A DNA stretch of 64,000 nucleotides from Agaricus subrufescens (taxonomy: Eukaryota > Basidiomycota > Agaricomycetes > Agaricales > Agaricaceae). Positions 11,225 to 28,749 of this stretch are shown here, in pieces. Within the stretch, counting starts at the first letter, position 1. Every line of letters starts with the position of its first letter. Under the pieces are notes generated by a model. That model saw nothing but the letters and a program-made list of their open reading frames with translations. It was not told the origin of the DNA and did not search any database. The stretch spans positions 3,720,001 to 3,784,000 of the forward strand of contig CM057057.1 in the NCBI GenBank assembly GCA_029945375.1. The letters run 5' to 3'. Made by a program: the position numbers and the translations under genes.

Positions 11225-13263
11225 ATGGACGATCAGTTCTTCGCGTCTGTACTCAAGAAATGGGCTTATTCGTCTCAGGAGGTGGTCGATCTCAAGAAAC
11301 GCCTAGGGCAACTAGAGAGAGAAGTATGTGCACACCCCTCTTCTCGAATCGCAATTGTCTCTTAACCAGCTTGCCCCGAAGCGAAATGAATACAAATACA
11401 ATATTAAAACTGGAGATATACAAGATTCTACTGCAGGCTTCGTCTCTCCGAAGACTCCCGGGGATACTGCTCTTGATCTGGACGAAGTCGGTCATAAGTT
11501 GGAAATAGCGCGGTTGGAATACCAACGACGACTCAAAGAGGTATGCTTTTCGTGCTTGCACACGTCAGCCAGAAACCGACTACCGTTTGTTTCTAGTTAA
11601 GTGATGCACGTAGTCATAAGGAGGTATTAGGGTATGAAGTCCAGGAGCTGAAGCGAGAGAGGGCACAACTGCAGTCGCAACTGCGAAGCAGTCAAGAACA
11701 ATGCGCAGAATTGACATCAGAGTTGACCAAACGACAGCTGGAGGGAAACAATCTGACGACCGAGGTAGGTAGACTTGCGCGTTCCTATGACACCGAAGAA
11801 GATGAGGCTATTGGGGACCTGGTATCCCAGGTTGACAAAACTAGTATCGGGACTGAACGAGACGCTGTAAGTCCGCGCCTTCCGTCTGTGAGCGCCGTCT
11901 TAACATTTACCCAAGATTAGCGCCGCAAACGCTGAGCATGTTGCTGATCTTCAGGAACGTATGACATCTCTAGAGCAACAGGTAAAAATAGAAAATTCGT
12001 TTCGAACGTCCGTATAACACCCATGACTTTTCACAGCTGGAGGTACTGCAATCCCTTGCTCAGAGCCTTGAACACGAAAACACGGCGCTCCGCGAAGAGT
12101 TGGACACCACTCGTGGGTCACTTCACAAGACCAAGGAAGCGAATAAAAGTCTTCGTGTGACTGTCGATCAACTGTCCCGTATTGTGAGTGATTCTTTCAG
12201 GGGTTTATGACCCCAATTCAAAAACTAATTTGTGTCAATTTTCAGGCACGCAACGTCGCTGGGGTTCCTGAACCACTTTCAAGGCGAATGTCACTTCCAA
12301 AGCTTGGGCGTCACACCGTGCTTGAGCGGTCGGAGTCTTCAGGGCAGTTACATGAAACTTCGAAAGCAGAACACAGGAGCACGGAGAGACCAAAGGATGA
12401 CATTAGCTTTTCTGACATGACAATCGTCGCTGAACTACAAATGTCCTCATGTTCTATGTCACCTCGTCGCTCAGAAGCTCTGGCTTCTCTACCCATCATC
12501 ATTCCGGAAACTGAAATTAGCGAAGAGGATAATAAATTCACCCGCGGCCTTACAAGCACCGCAGTGGGTAATAGTATACAACGGTAAGACGCCCTAGTCT
12601 GAGTGGAAGACTTTCCCCCCTGACGGAACTATTAGAACAATATCTGACGAAACAACGAAGAGTCGTCACCATATTGAGGATTATCTTTGCCCGAGGTTAG
12701 ACCATAATCCTTGGTGCCCATCCACTCCTGGACGACACGGCTACATATTTGTTAGTGCGGGAAAAGAGAAGCATCTAAACGCATCGCCTCATTTGTGTAA
12801 CCTGTTCGTTGGGCTCCCTAAGCGTAGCAACAAGGAAGAGCGTTTCTTCAGGTATCTTGGTGTCTACAAATCGAGCTGCGTAGACCCACTCAGTATTGAG
12901 GAATGGCGATCCCTTCCCCCCGAGGTGAGGCAGGGATTATTGTCTAATCTCGTTCTGGGCTGAATAGTATCACTGCAGCTGAAACATGATTATATTCATG
13001 CAACCAAGGAGAAGAGCAAGGATCTCTGGACTGATCAGGAGGTCGAAGCCGCTTATGATGCCGGAAAACTAGTGGTTTCTTGCGTCAAGCTCCAGTGTGT
13101 AGAATTCGATGAAGAATTATATGCAGGACTCCTTAAATACCGGGCTGTACACGCTCTACGTCCTAGGAGTCGAACAACGTCCAAACAAGCGCGCTACGAC
13201 ACTGATACAACGAGCGGTTATTCTCAGAAGACTTTACGCGGCACTAAACGCTCTGTATCTTAA
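11225..13263 (+). CDS. Coiled-coil protein with a fungal C-terminal domain (DUF6697-like)
   Basis: Starts MDDQFFASVLKKWAYSSQEV and runs through several coiled-coil exons (LDEVGHKLEIARLEYQRRLK, ELKRERAQLQSQLRSSQEQC, LTSELTKRQLEGNNLTTE). A Ser-rich middle (SMSPRRSEALASLPIIIPET) leads to a folded C-terminal part: HNPWCPSTPGRHGYIFV, LFVGLPKRSNKEERFFRYLG, PLSIEEWRSLPPE and a tail with VSCVKLQCVEFDEELYAGLL. The block FFRYLGVYK..VDPLSIEEW resembles an Agaricomycete domain of unknown function that I believe is DUF6697; this is from memory. Function unknown; coiled coil plus this domain suggests an interaction or scaffold role. The stop is at 13263. Intron borders in 11300-12250 are approximate. Confidence 0.75.
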
Positions 13264-13471
13264 TTTACTTGATTCTCTTTCTGATTATCTATTCCTCACA
13301 AGTAATTTATTGTTTATTTAGTATATATTCTCTGCCGTACACTCCTTTCGTATATGGATAGTTCCTTGCTTGCCTTGTTTATATCGTGGTCTCGTGATAG
13401 ACTATTCTGTCCATTGTCCGACGGTCCGTTTGTTGTGATCACGTTCAAGTTATCAACTCGAAAGGCTCATA

Positions 13472-14947
13472 ATGCCTGGTCGCCTTCGCAAACCCTCGCC
13501 CCTGAAAAACCCAGGTTAGTGATCGCAGCCAGTCTCTATACCAACGAAATAACATTTTTGGCCCAGATCGTCCGTATATTGCCCTTGGCCTCGAGGGATC
13601 GGCAAATAAGCTCGGTGCCGGAATCATAAAACATTCAGACGATGGCACAACAAGTGTACTCTCTAATGTCCGACATACGTATATTACTCCACCTGGAGAA
13701 GGATTTCAACCTCGCGATACGGCCCTTCACCACCGCGAATGGGCCATGAAAGTGATCAACGATTCTCTGGCGCAGGCTGGTGTATCCCTCCACGATGTTG
13801 ATTGCATATGTTTCACTAAAGGTATCCCGTTGGTTGGGGCATGTCATGAAGTTTGTTCTGAGTGTTTGCATAGGACCTGGCATGGGTGCCCCCCTGCAGT
13901 CTGTTGCGTTGGTTGCTCGTACTCTATCACTCTTGTATAACAAACCTCTGATCGGCGTGAATCACTGTGTTGGACGTAAGTGTTCATGCCTTATACGCTT
14001 CCCGTCACCTCTCTCACTTTAGTATAAGATATTGAAATGGGTCGAGAGATTACTGGCGCAAGCAACCCCGTCGTTCTGTACGTTTCTGGCGGAAACACAC
14101 AAGTTATTGCGTATTCTCGACAATGCTATCGCATTTTCGGTGAAACATTGGATATCGCTGTCGGAAATTGCCTGGATCGGTTTGCACGGGTGATAAACTT
14201 GAGTAATGATCCCAGCCCTGGTTACAACATAGAGCAAGGAGCTAAGACGTGAGTCCAAACACCCTTTCTAATCGGATAGCATGCCTCACACCGCACTGTC
14301 AGAGGCAAGAGACTAGTTCACTTGCCATATGCGACTAAGGGCATGGATGTCAGCCTTTCCGGCATCCTCAGCTCCGTAGAGGCTTATACTTTTGACAAAC
14401 GATTCCGGGCCGATGGTCAACCCCGGGATACAAATGACAATGACATCATCACACCAGCCGACTTGTGCTTCTCTCTACAGGAAACTGTGTTTGCTATGCT
14501 AGTCGAGATCACTGAACGGGCTATGGCTCATATTGGTAGCAAAGAAGTATTGATTGTCGGTGGCGTTGGCTGTAAGTTGTGAGAGATAGTGAATTCAAAA
14601 CCTAGCTGATAGTTCTTCCATAGGCAATGAACGATTACAAGAAATGATGGGAATTATGGCAAAGGAGAGAAATGGTCAAGTGTTTGCGACAGATGAAAGG
14701 TATGAACTTGATAATTCAATAAACTTTGAGAAGGATACTGAATAAACCGGGCAACAGATTTTGTATTGACAATGGAATCATGATTGCACAAGCTGGCCTA
14801 CTGGCCTATCGCATGGGTCAAGTGACGCCACTAGCGAAGAGTACTTGTACCCAGAGGTGAGTGTTGGTCATTCTCCAGTGTAGGCTAGCCTATTGACATT
14901 CGACCAGGTATAGGACTGATCAAGTTGATGTGACATGGCGCGCATAA
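13472..14947 (+). CDS. KAE1: tRNA t6A synthase catalytic subunit Kae1 (OSGEP), KEOPS complex
   Basis: Catalytic subunit of KEOPS, transferring threonylcarbamoyl to A37 of ANN-decoding tRNAs. Start [14 protein letters not shown], then (after a gttagt..ggcccag intron) [20 protein letters not shown], the ASKHA-fold nucleotide site. [20 protein letters not shown] and the metal-binding HCVGHIEMGR (HxxxH, split by an intron ending in agtataag) follow. [18 protein letters not shown], the phosphate-binding GVGCNERLQ, and [20 protein letters not shown] complete it, with the Kae1 C-terminus [12 protein letters not shown] and stop at 14947. All catalytic motifs are intact. The lack of a mitochondrial presequence argues for Kae1 rather than Qri7. 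Confidence 0.96.
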
Positions 14948-14982
14948 AGACATCTAAATTTGAAGCTAGACATTGATACTCA

Positions 14983-16093
14983 TTAATGACCATTCTTCTT
15001 AACATCTACATGTTTCAAAACTAGTTTCCACCCTTGCGCGTCCGCCAACTTCATCGTTTGACCCATCTCGTCGAATGATTGCCACCACCATTCATGGAGA
15101 ATGCCAAAATGCCTGGCATTGGGATCTGGATTCTTTCTCGATAACCAAGGTTTATCGGATAGAATATAATGGACACAACGAACTTCTTCGTCATCCCAAA
15201 CGTCGGGGTGGATGGAGCGAAGAGTACGTAATGCATTCCAGTACCAATCAATAAGCTTCCACTTTCCAGAGAAAAACTTCGCGAGCAAGTCTTGATCAGG
15301 GAATTGATACGAGAAAAGCTCGTCATTGGTTGAAAAAAAGTCGTAAAGTTTTTGCGACAACTTCTTTGATGGGTTGAGGACAACCGTACCCGAATTAAGG
15401 AGGCTGTGAGGACGGGGAGCATTCGGCACCCTTTGTGTGGGCGAAGCTAATATTTCCGCATATCGAGTATAGGGGCAATTTTCAGGAGTCCTACGCCATC
15501 AAGACGGTCAAGATACAGTGATTACGACAAAGTGAGTGGCTCATTTACCAATCCGCTGGATAATGCTTTAACTTGCGGGGATTGCACGCGCAGACAAATG
15601 TAGCACCGATCTGGTCATCTGCCAGGTCAAGCTCGAAGAGGTCATCCATGTTGTGCTTGATCAACATGTCACAATCTAGCAGCACAACACGCTAAGGGCC
15701 TGCATGAGCAAATGGAAAAGATGCAAATGGACAGCGAACAAATCACCTTGAATTCGTCCAGCTCAAAGGCTCTGGTCTAATCAAAAAAATGCTCAAATGC
15801 ATTAGCAAGGAGGCGCCTCACCTCAACTTGCTCCATGTGTCCACCAGTCGGTCTTCAAAGAGGCGGTTTTGTGAATCGCCATTATATAATAGCGGTTCTA
15901 CGTCTCTCGTGGGTATTCCTCTTTTTCTAAGGACATCTTTTACCTCCTGTGGAAGGTCCGGGGTGGTCATTGCCACAAGTGGATATTTGGAACCAACAGA
16001 ACGAAGAGAGTAGTCCAACACTAGGACGCCCGGCAGGAATAAGGGTTTGGTGAGCAGTGTGACATATGCATTGGGGGGGAGGGAATGTTCCAT
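14983..16093 (-). CDS. Glycosyltransferase family 8, glycogenin/galactinol-synthase-like
   Basis: N-terminus MEHSLPPNAYVTLLTKPLFL with PGVLVLDYSLRSVGSKYPLV is the GT8 nucleotide-sugar fold. The metal-binding DxD lies in RVVLLDCDMLIKHNMDDLFE, after two intron joins (KLR|TRAFELDEFK|RVV). LLNSGTVVLNPSKK, YQFPDQDLLAKFF and the C-terminal WYWNALRTLRSIHPDVW, HYILSDKPWL follow the glycogenin/galactinol-synthase order. The C-terminus lacks an obvious glycogen-synthase-binding tail, so true glycogenin is unlikely. The product could be a glycolipid or inositol glycoside. The stop is at 14983, 35 bp from the convergent KAE1 stop. Confidence 0.88.
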
Positions 16094-16343
16094 GGCGAGT
16101 GTAACCTGGCAATAGGCTTACAAGTTTTCAATCGCATCGATATTCGTATAACCATGTAGGCTACACGTGATATTAATTAATCTCGGGTTCATCCAGGGTT
16201 TATCCGACAGAGATGCGAGGCCGACTATTAGTTCTCAAGCAACACACGACTGAGCCTGCTGAAAATATCTCATGACTGGAAATGATACATTCAAAGAACA
16301 ATGGATGGCGGTAGGACAGCAGATAAACCCGACATATTATTAC

Positions 16344-16705
16344 TCAGCGGAGACGGCTATTGCAAATTATAAGGTTATCTGTTTACGAGGAAAAGTCAAG
16401 ATTACTCACCGAGCTTCACGTTCACTTTCAAGCAAAGCAAGGATGTCTTGCTCACGAACGGGGCCCTTGACGTTGCGGATAATTGTCCGCGAAGTGTCAT
16501 CCATGAATTCGACGCGGACTTGTGTGACACCACCGCGAGAGCCAGTTCGTCCTAGGACCTGCAAACATATCAGTAAGCTACATGAGGGTGTACTCTGCGA
16601 GGTCACTCCAACCTTGATGACTTTTGCGAGTTTTACTTGGGCTTTTGTGGAATCCTGATAAATTGTTAGCAGTCTCGAAAATCAGGTAAAGGCATTGCTC
16701 ACCAT
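16344..16705 (-). CDS. RPS28: 40S ribosomal protein S28 (eS28)
   Basis: A four-exon gene for a 68-residue small-subunit protein. The first exon is the start codon alone (16705-16703), followed by a 48-base intron (16655-16702). Then [14 protein letters not shown], a second intron, and [36 protein letters not shown] and [13 protein letters not shown]. The last 13 bases (CCGTCTCCGCTGA, ending at 16344) lie beyond a third intron and complete the invariant ..EAR-RLR ending. Without that last exon the protein would miss its C-terminal RLR. All core residues of S28 are present. Confidence 0.95.
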
Positions 16706-16981
16706 TTTTGGCTGGAGGCGTGAAAGACGAACGAATTGTTATGTTGATACAGACTACAGATAGAGTTTTCGAATTTGATCTCCGTTTGAAAAGAGCGGAA
16801 ATAGCCGGAATTGACTGATCTAAGATCCGACAACTATTGTCATACGGCCCTACTTGGGTAGGTACTACTAACACTCGCAACAAAGTTCAAGAACGTTAAT
16901 GATTGCATAGAGTAGGGTGTACTTAAATTTAATATATGTACAAAAAAGTGTGCCGAGTGATTGAATCTATAGTGTCGGGAC

Positions 16982-18446
16982 TCACGACGTCAGTGTAGAT
17001 GGAGCTTCCGTAGTTTGTGAAGATAGCAAGTTTTTCGTTTGCCGTTCGCTAGCCTTGCCTCGAAGTAAATTTTCTATATAAAACTCGCCGGCCTACTTCA
17101 AGGTAAGACAGAAAGCATAAAATAGGGTGTCTAATGGACTGACCTTGTAACTGCTTCTTACAAGTGGGCCGCTGGCAACATATAAGAAACCCATGTCATC
17201 AGCCACTTGCTTCCACTTATCGAACTCGGCAGGTTCGACATAGCGATCAACTTTCATGTGACGCTTCGTTGGGCGCATGTATTGCCCAAACGTGACAACG
17301 TCAACGTTCACTTTACGCAATTCTGGATTGGTATAGAATTTAGTAAGTTTAGACAATGTCTATGAGTTGAGATACCTTGCAGAGCATCCACCACTTGTTC
17401 ATCTGTTTCGCCGACCCCCAGCATTATGCTGGTCTTTGTGACGCGTGCACCCTCCTTTTTTGCATGCTCTAGCACGCTTAGACTTTGTCGGAAGGTCGCC
17501 CTGCGATCGCGGACATAAGGTGTCATGAATTCTGTTGTCTCGATGTTATGAGCGTAAACGTCAAGGCCTGATTTGGCGACTATTGATACGTGTTCAAGGT
17601 TCCCAGCAAAGTCTGGCGTGAGCGCCTCTACGAGGATCTGCGGGGCCCTGCAAATTGTAAGAATTTATACCTGCGCATGATAGTACAACATACTTTTGTT
17701 TGATCTTGTAGATTGTCTCTGCCAAGTGCCGCGAACCTCCGTCAGCGAGGTCTAAAGAATATCAGATCAACGCAAGAGGATTTGGAAGATTCATATTATA
17801 CCATCACGGTCTACGCTCGTCAGAACGATATAACCCAAACCCCACCGACTGATGGCTTCGGCTGTGTTCTCTGGTTCGTGAGGGTCTAAAGGGGGTGGGG
17901 CTCTAGACGTTTTCACAGAGCAGAAGCGGCATCCTCGAGTGCATGTATCTCCCATCAACTAGGACGTCTGAATATTAGAGCTCACCAGCAGCTTAGAATA
18001 GAAACATACCATTATCGTAGCCGTTGCGTTCCTTCGGTTCTCCGCATCCGTGGCATCAGGTTTTCCACCCCAGCACTCTCCTATATTGGGACATCGTGCT
18101 TCCTCACAGACTGTGTGTAAGTTGAGCCCACGGAGGTCTTTCTTAATTTTGGCATAGGAACCGCCAGCAGGAATAGATGTCTTTAAGAAAGAAGGGAGTT
18201 TGGGTCTAGCGCATAGTTCAGTATGTCGGTTGTAAAGCATCGATTCAAAATACATGCTTACCCCGTAGTATTGCCCAGCACTATGCGGTCCGGAACATCG
18301 CCCGCGATGAAGTCATCCAAACCAGGCCCAGTCTCAAGGTCCTGACTAAAGTTTGAACGGGCTGCAGGACTTGAATTTGCCGCAGTTGCTAGAGCACGGG
18401 AGTAATGTGGAATGCTCCTATTGATTGTACGCAACATGGCAGACAT
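16982..18446 (-). CDS. LIP5: Lipoyl synthase, mitochondrial (radical SAM)
   Basis: Inserts two sulfurs into octanoyl-Lys of E2 and H proteins. The N-terminus ([20 protein letters not shown]) is a mitochondrial presequence; an earlier in-frame Met exists 28 codons upstream. The auxiliary cluster motif is [12 protein letters not shown] (CX4CX5C). The radical-SAM cluster is CTRGCRFC (CX3CX2C) in [62 protein letters not shown] and [13 protein letters not shown] follow. The C-terminal RSSYK|AGEF contains the Ser ligand of the auxiliary cluster. The final exon was located by frame after an intron ending in ..gtag and ends at 16982. Around seven introns. Confidence 0.96.
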
Positions 18447-18568
18447 GGTCGAGGGTGATACAGCAAGTCTCCAGGTACGAAAGTAAATACTAGAATGGTC
18501 TTGTTTGGTTACACCCTCTAAATTAAACATCCAGTTTATAGACTACTTGGTAGCTGCCACTTTCACCA
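18447..18568. promoter_or_regulatory. Shared divergent promoter, LIP5 / CMC1
   Basis: 122 bases between divergent start codons of two nuclear genes for mitochondrial proteins. No recognisable TATA box. A shared promoter is inferred only from spacing. Confidence 0.5.
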
Positions 18569-18947
18569 ATGAACGCTCTTTCACGCCGAGAGGAGGAAAC
18601 ATTACTCAAAACAACAAAGGCGCGCGCATTGAAGGAATGTGATACTGTTGTCAAAGGTTCGCTACATACTCTTAAAAGGGCCTGAGTATACTAAGGAAAC
18701 CGTAGAATTTGCTGACTGTGCTTCGGGACGCACCGTGTCCATAGCGTGGGCATGTAAGGACAAGCTAAAGGTCGTTGAGACTTGCATGCTTCAGTTGTGA
18801 GTCTTGCTTATACACCGTATCCTTATGCCAAATCATATTCCCGATAGCACGGGGCCAGAGCCTATGGAGAAGGTTCGAAGAGAGTATTTGCGTTTGCGCA
18901 ACCAGCAGCGAGAAGAGCAGCAGCTTGGCAAGGCTAATCCTTCGTGA
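18569..18947 (+). CDS. Cmc1-type COX assembly protein (twin CX9C)
   Basis: A small three-exon gene. It reads MNALSRREEETLLKTTKARA, then LKECDTVVKEFADC and, further on, AWACKDKLKVVETC: two exact C-X9-C pairs, the hallmark of Mia40-imported intermembrane-space proteins. An intron within VVK|EFADC ends in ..accgtag, and another after MLQ (gtgagt..cgatag) joins to TGPEPMEKVRREYLRLRNQQ and a stop at 18947. Cmc1 proteins bind copper and help assemble cytochrome c oxidase. The RREEETL..TKARALKECD start is typical of the family. It is divergent from lipoyl synthase. Confidence 0.92.
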
Positions 18948-19108
18948 GAGTAAGATTAGTAAATCTATGCAACATTACGCAGTTTTTTAGGATTCAAGGC
19001 AATATCAGTGCAAACAGAAGTATCACAAATCAGTATAATTGTTAGATACATCGTGTCGCGTTTCAAAGAAAATGATTAATGACTGATGATATTCGGGATT
19101 GAGATCAC

Positions 19109-20180
19109 TCATTTGCCGTGGACAGCAAGCCATTGAGCTCTAGCTCCTACTAGAGAGGAAATCAAACTAAATTGGACAAGATTTAGATAAATAGATCCAG
19201 AAAGAATGGTGAAGGCATACCCCAAAATACCAAGAGCTCCCTCGTTGATATTTAGTATTCCGGACCCAGTAGCAGGTATCCAGACGTCACAGAGATCAAC
19301 GACAAATTGTTGACGGGTCGCTGAGCGGGCACTGTTGATGACGCTGAGTGGGGTGATTCAAAGGGCAGATGTGCATGATACAACTTACGCGACATTGGCA
19401 GTCAACTTAGATTCGCGGGCGGCTTCCTCACTAAGACTTTTCTCTCCCCATGTTGCAGAGCTTTTCAACTTTCTTTCCTCCTTGTTCAGCCTAGCAGTCT
19501 AAATGGTATCAAGTTTAGTTTCATTACTATTAGGAACTTGGCCGCCGTTACCTTGAGCACGCCGTTTAGGAGACTAAAGATGATACCGGCGAACCAAAAT
19601 TGGAAGGACTTTTTTGCAACGCGCTGAGAGACTTGTGGACTCAGGCTAATGAATTTGATGGTGTTGGCCTAACGGGCAGTTTTTGAGCATCCTGTCTCGC
19701 TCAAGACACCGTCCCACGTACCCAAACAAGTGTGTCATAAGCAAGGTATCCAAAGTAGGCGACCTGCCTAGCCGTAGTTGTAACAGACTCTGCAACTGGC
19801 CCTGTCGAGAGTTGGGCTCTCAAGGCCGCTTGCAAATGTTCCATTGGCTTGCCGAGGCGCATCACTTCCAGGATGCCGATCAATGAGACCCGAGAACAAA
19901 GAAGGGACTAAGTCAACACTGACGCTTTCTGCCTATGCCAAGGTGCGATTTGAGATTTGCCCATCGGGCAGCTTCCTCTTTGTTGCCTTTGCTGAGTAGA
20001 TACCAAGCGTAGAAGCGCGCGAAGTACTGGACTGCACGATATACCTAAGACAAATGAGACACCATTAGTTTGTGCAACCAATAAGTTAGGTACCTTGTCA
20101 CGACCCAAAGTGGTGCCCCCATACTTCAAGCTCTGGGAGACAGCAGGGTGTAGGATGACTTGGGATGCGGCGGTAGCCAT
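19109..20180 (-). CDS. Peroxisomal membrane protein Pex11
   Basis: Pex11 drives peroxisome elongation and division. The first exon reads MATAASQVILHPAVSQSLKY, GGTTLGRDK, then VYRAVQYFARFYAWYLLSKG and NKEEAARWANLKSHLGIGRK, the amphipathic N-terminal helices. Next are SLIGILEVMRLGKPMEHLQA, ARQVAYFGYLAYDTLVW, and KFISLSPQVSQRVAKKSFQF, WFAGIIFSLLNGVLK. The C-terminal part has QQFVVDLCDVWIPATGSGIL and a final short exon AQWLAVHGK. The last acceptor is ambiguous (several AGs at about 19135-19150); I chose the one giving an open frame to the stop at 19109. Length is normal for the family. Confidence 0.92.
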
Positions 20181-20423
20181 TTCGACAGTGCAGGTGGGGC
20201 TTATCTCCACTCCCCTTAAATTCTGTAGCCGAATAACACGTGATTGTGAATATCCCGGTGGCAGTGTCGGTGTCCAAAAGAGGCAACTGAGTTTCCTCCG
20301 GAAGATTTCGGACGGCAGAAGCCGTCGCATTTCCTTCACCGTTCCTAGGGTCGAAACGCGAACTCGCGTCTTCGGCTTTCGTCTCAGTTTTTGTCTTGAC
20401 GCGTGCAGCATTCATACCCCTCC

Positions 20424-22597
<2,174 letters not shown>

Positions 22598-22905
22598 TAG
22601 TTGTGTATTACCAAAACGGGGATCGTTTGACGAGAGAAAGCAAAATAGAGCAAAATTCGTAAAAGATCACAGGGAGGTCGGGTGTATCGCCTCTTTCCAT
22701 CGGCCACCCAGCTGAGAGCTGTCTTTTCTGCCGCGCGGCCCCTCCGCTGGCTGTTTCCTGCCCGGCCAAGACTCGCGCGAGACTCAACGCCAGGCTACCT
22801 TCCATTTTTGTCACATCCCTCCCTGTCGAGGCGCCTGCCCCGCTGCTGCTGTCGTGGCTTGCCCAGCATCCCACGAGATCCAGCACCCCTTCCTCTCCTT
22901 TCTCC
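22598..22905. other. Intergenic, INO80 promoter region
   Basis: 308 bases between the fumarase stop and the INO80 start. GC-rich in its second half, with pyrimidine tracts on the + strand just before the INO80 start. No gene recognised; frames open here on both strands look like composition artefacts. Confidence 0.5.
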
Positions 22906-28381
<5,476 letters not shown>

Positions 28382-28749
28382 ACATTTTATGGGCCCGTAT
28401 TGTTTAGTGTGCTTTGTAAATCTATCGGTCTTATAGTAAATTTGTATAATAGGCCTTTATGTCTCTATGGATATTTATCTGGACACCGATTTAGATGCAA
28501 TTTCAGAGTTCCGAGTCGTCAGAGCCATTTCCAGGCCGCAACTGTGGGAAAAGGATCGCAAAACTGGCTTGGAGATCTATGCACCTCTTTTGTCGATATT
28601 ATGTCAATTTCCACCACGTGCGTTCTGCATTCTCATCATCACCGAGCGAACATTTTGTGCTTCCGATCCGAAATCAAGACTACCTGAAGTAGAGACTACC
28701 CCTACCTTCATTCGATTCGCGAAATCCCGACCCCTTTACTTCCTTGGAA
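28382..28749. other. Intergenic, no gene seen
   Basis: 368 bases between the INO80 stop and the helicase start in tandem. AT-rich at first, then holding the helicase promoter. Open frames here do not resemble any family. Confidence 0.55.

Noticed and set aside
20098..20415. Two overlapping - strand frames upstream of Pex11
   Set aside because: No family resemblance; they include the Pex11 promoter and cross the fumarase start region. Pex11 itself starts at 20180.
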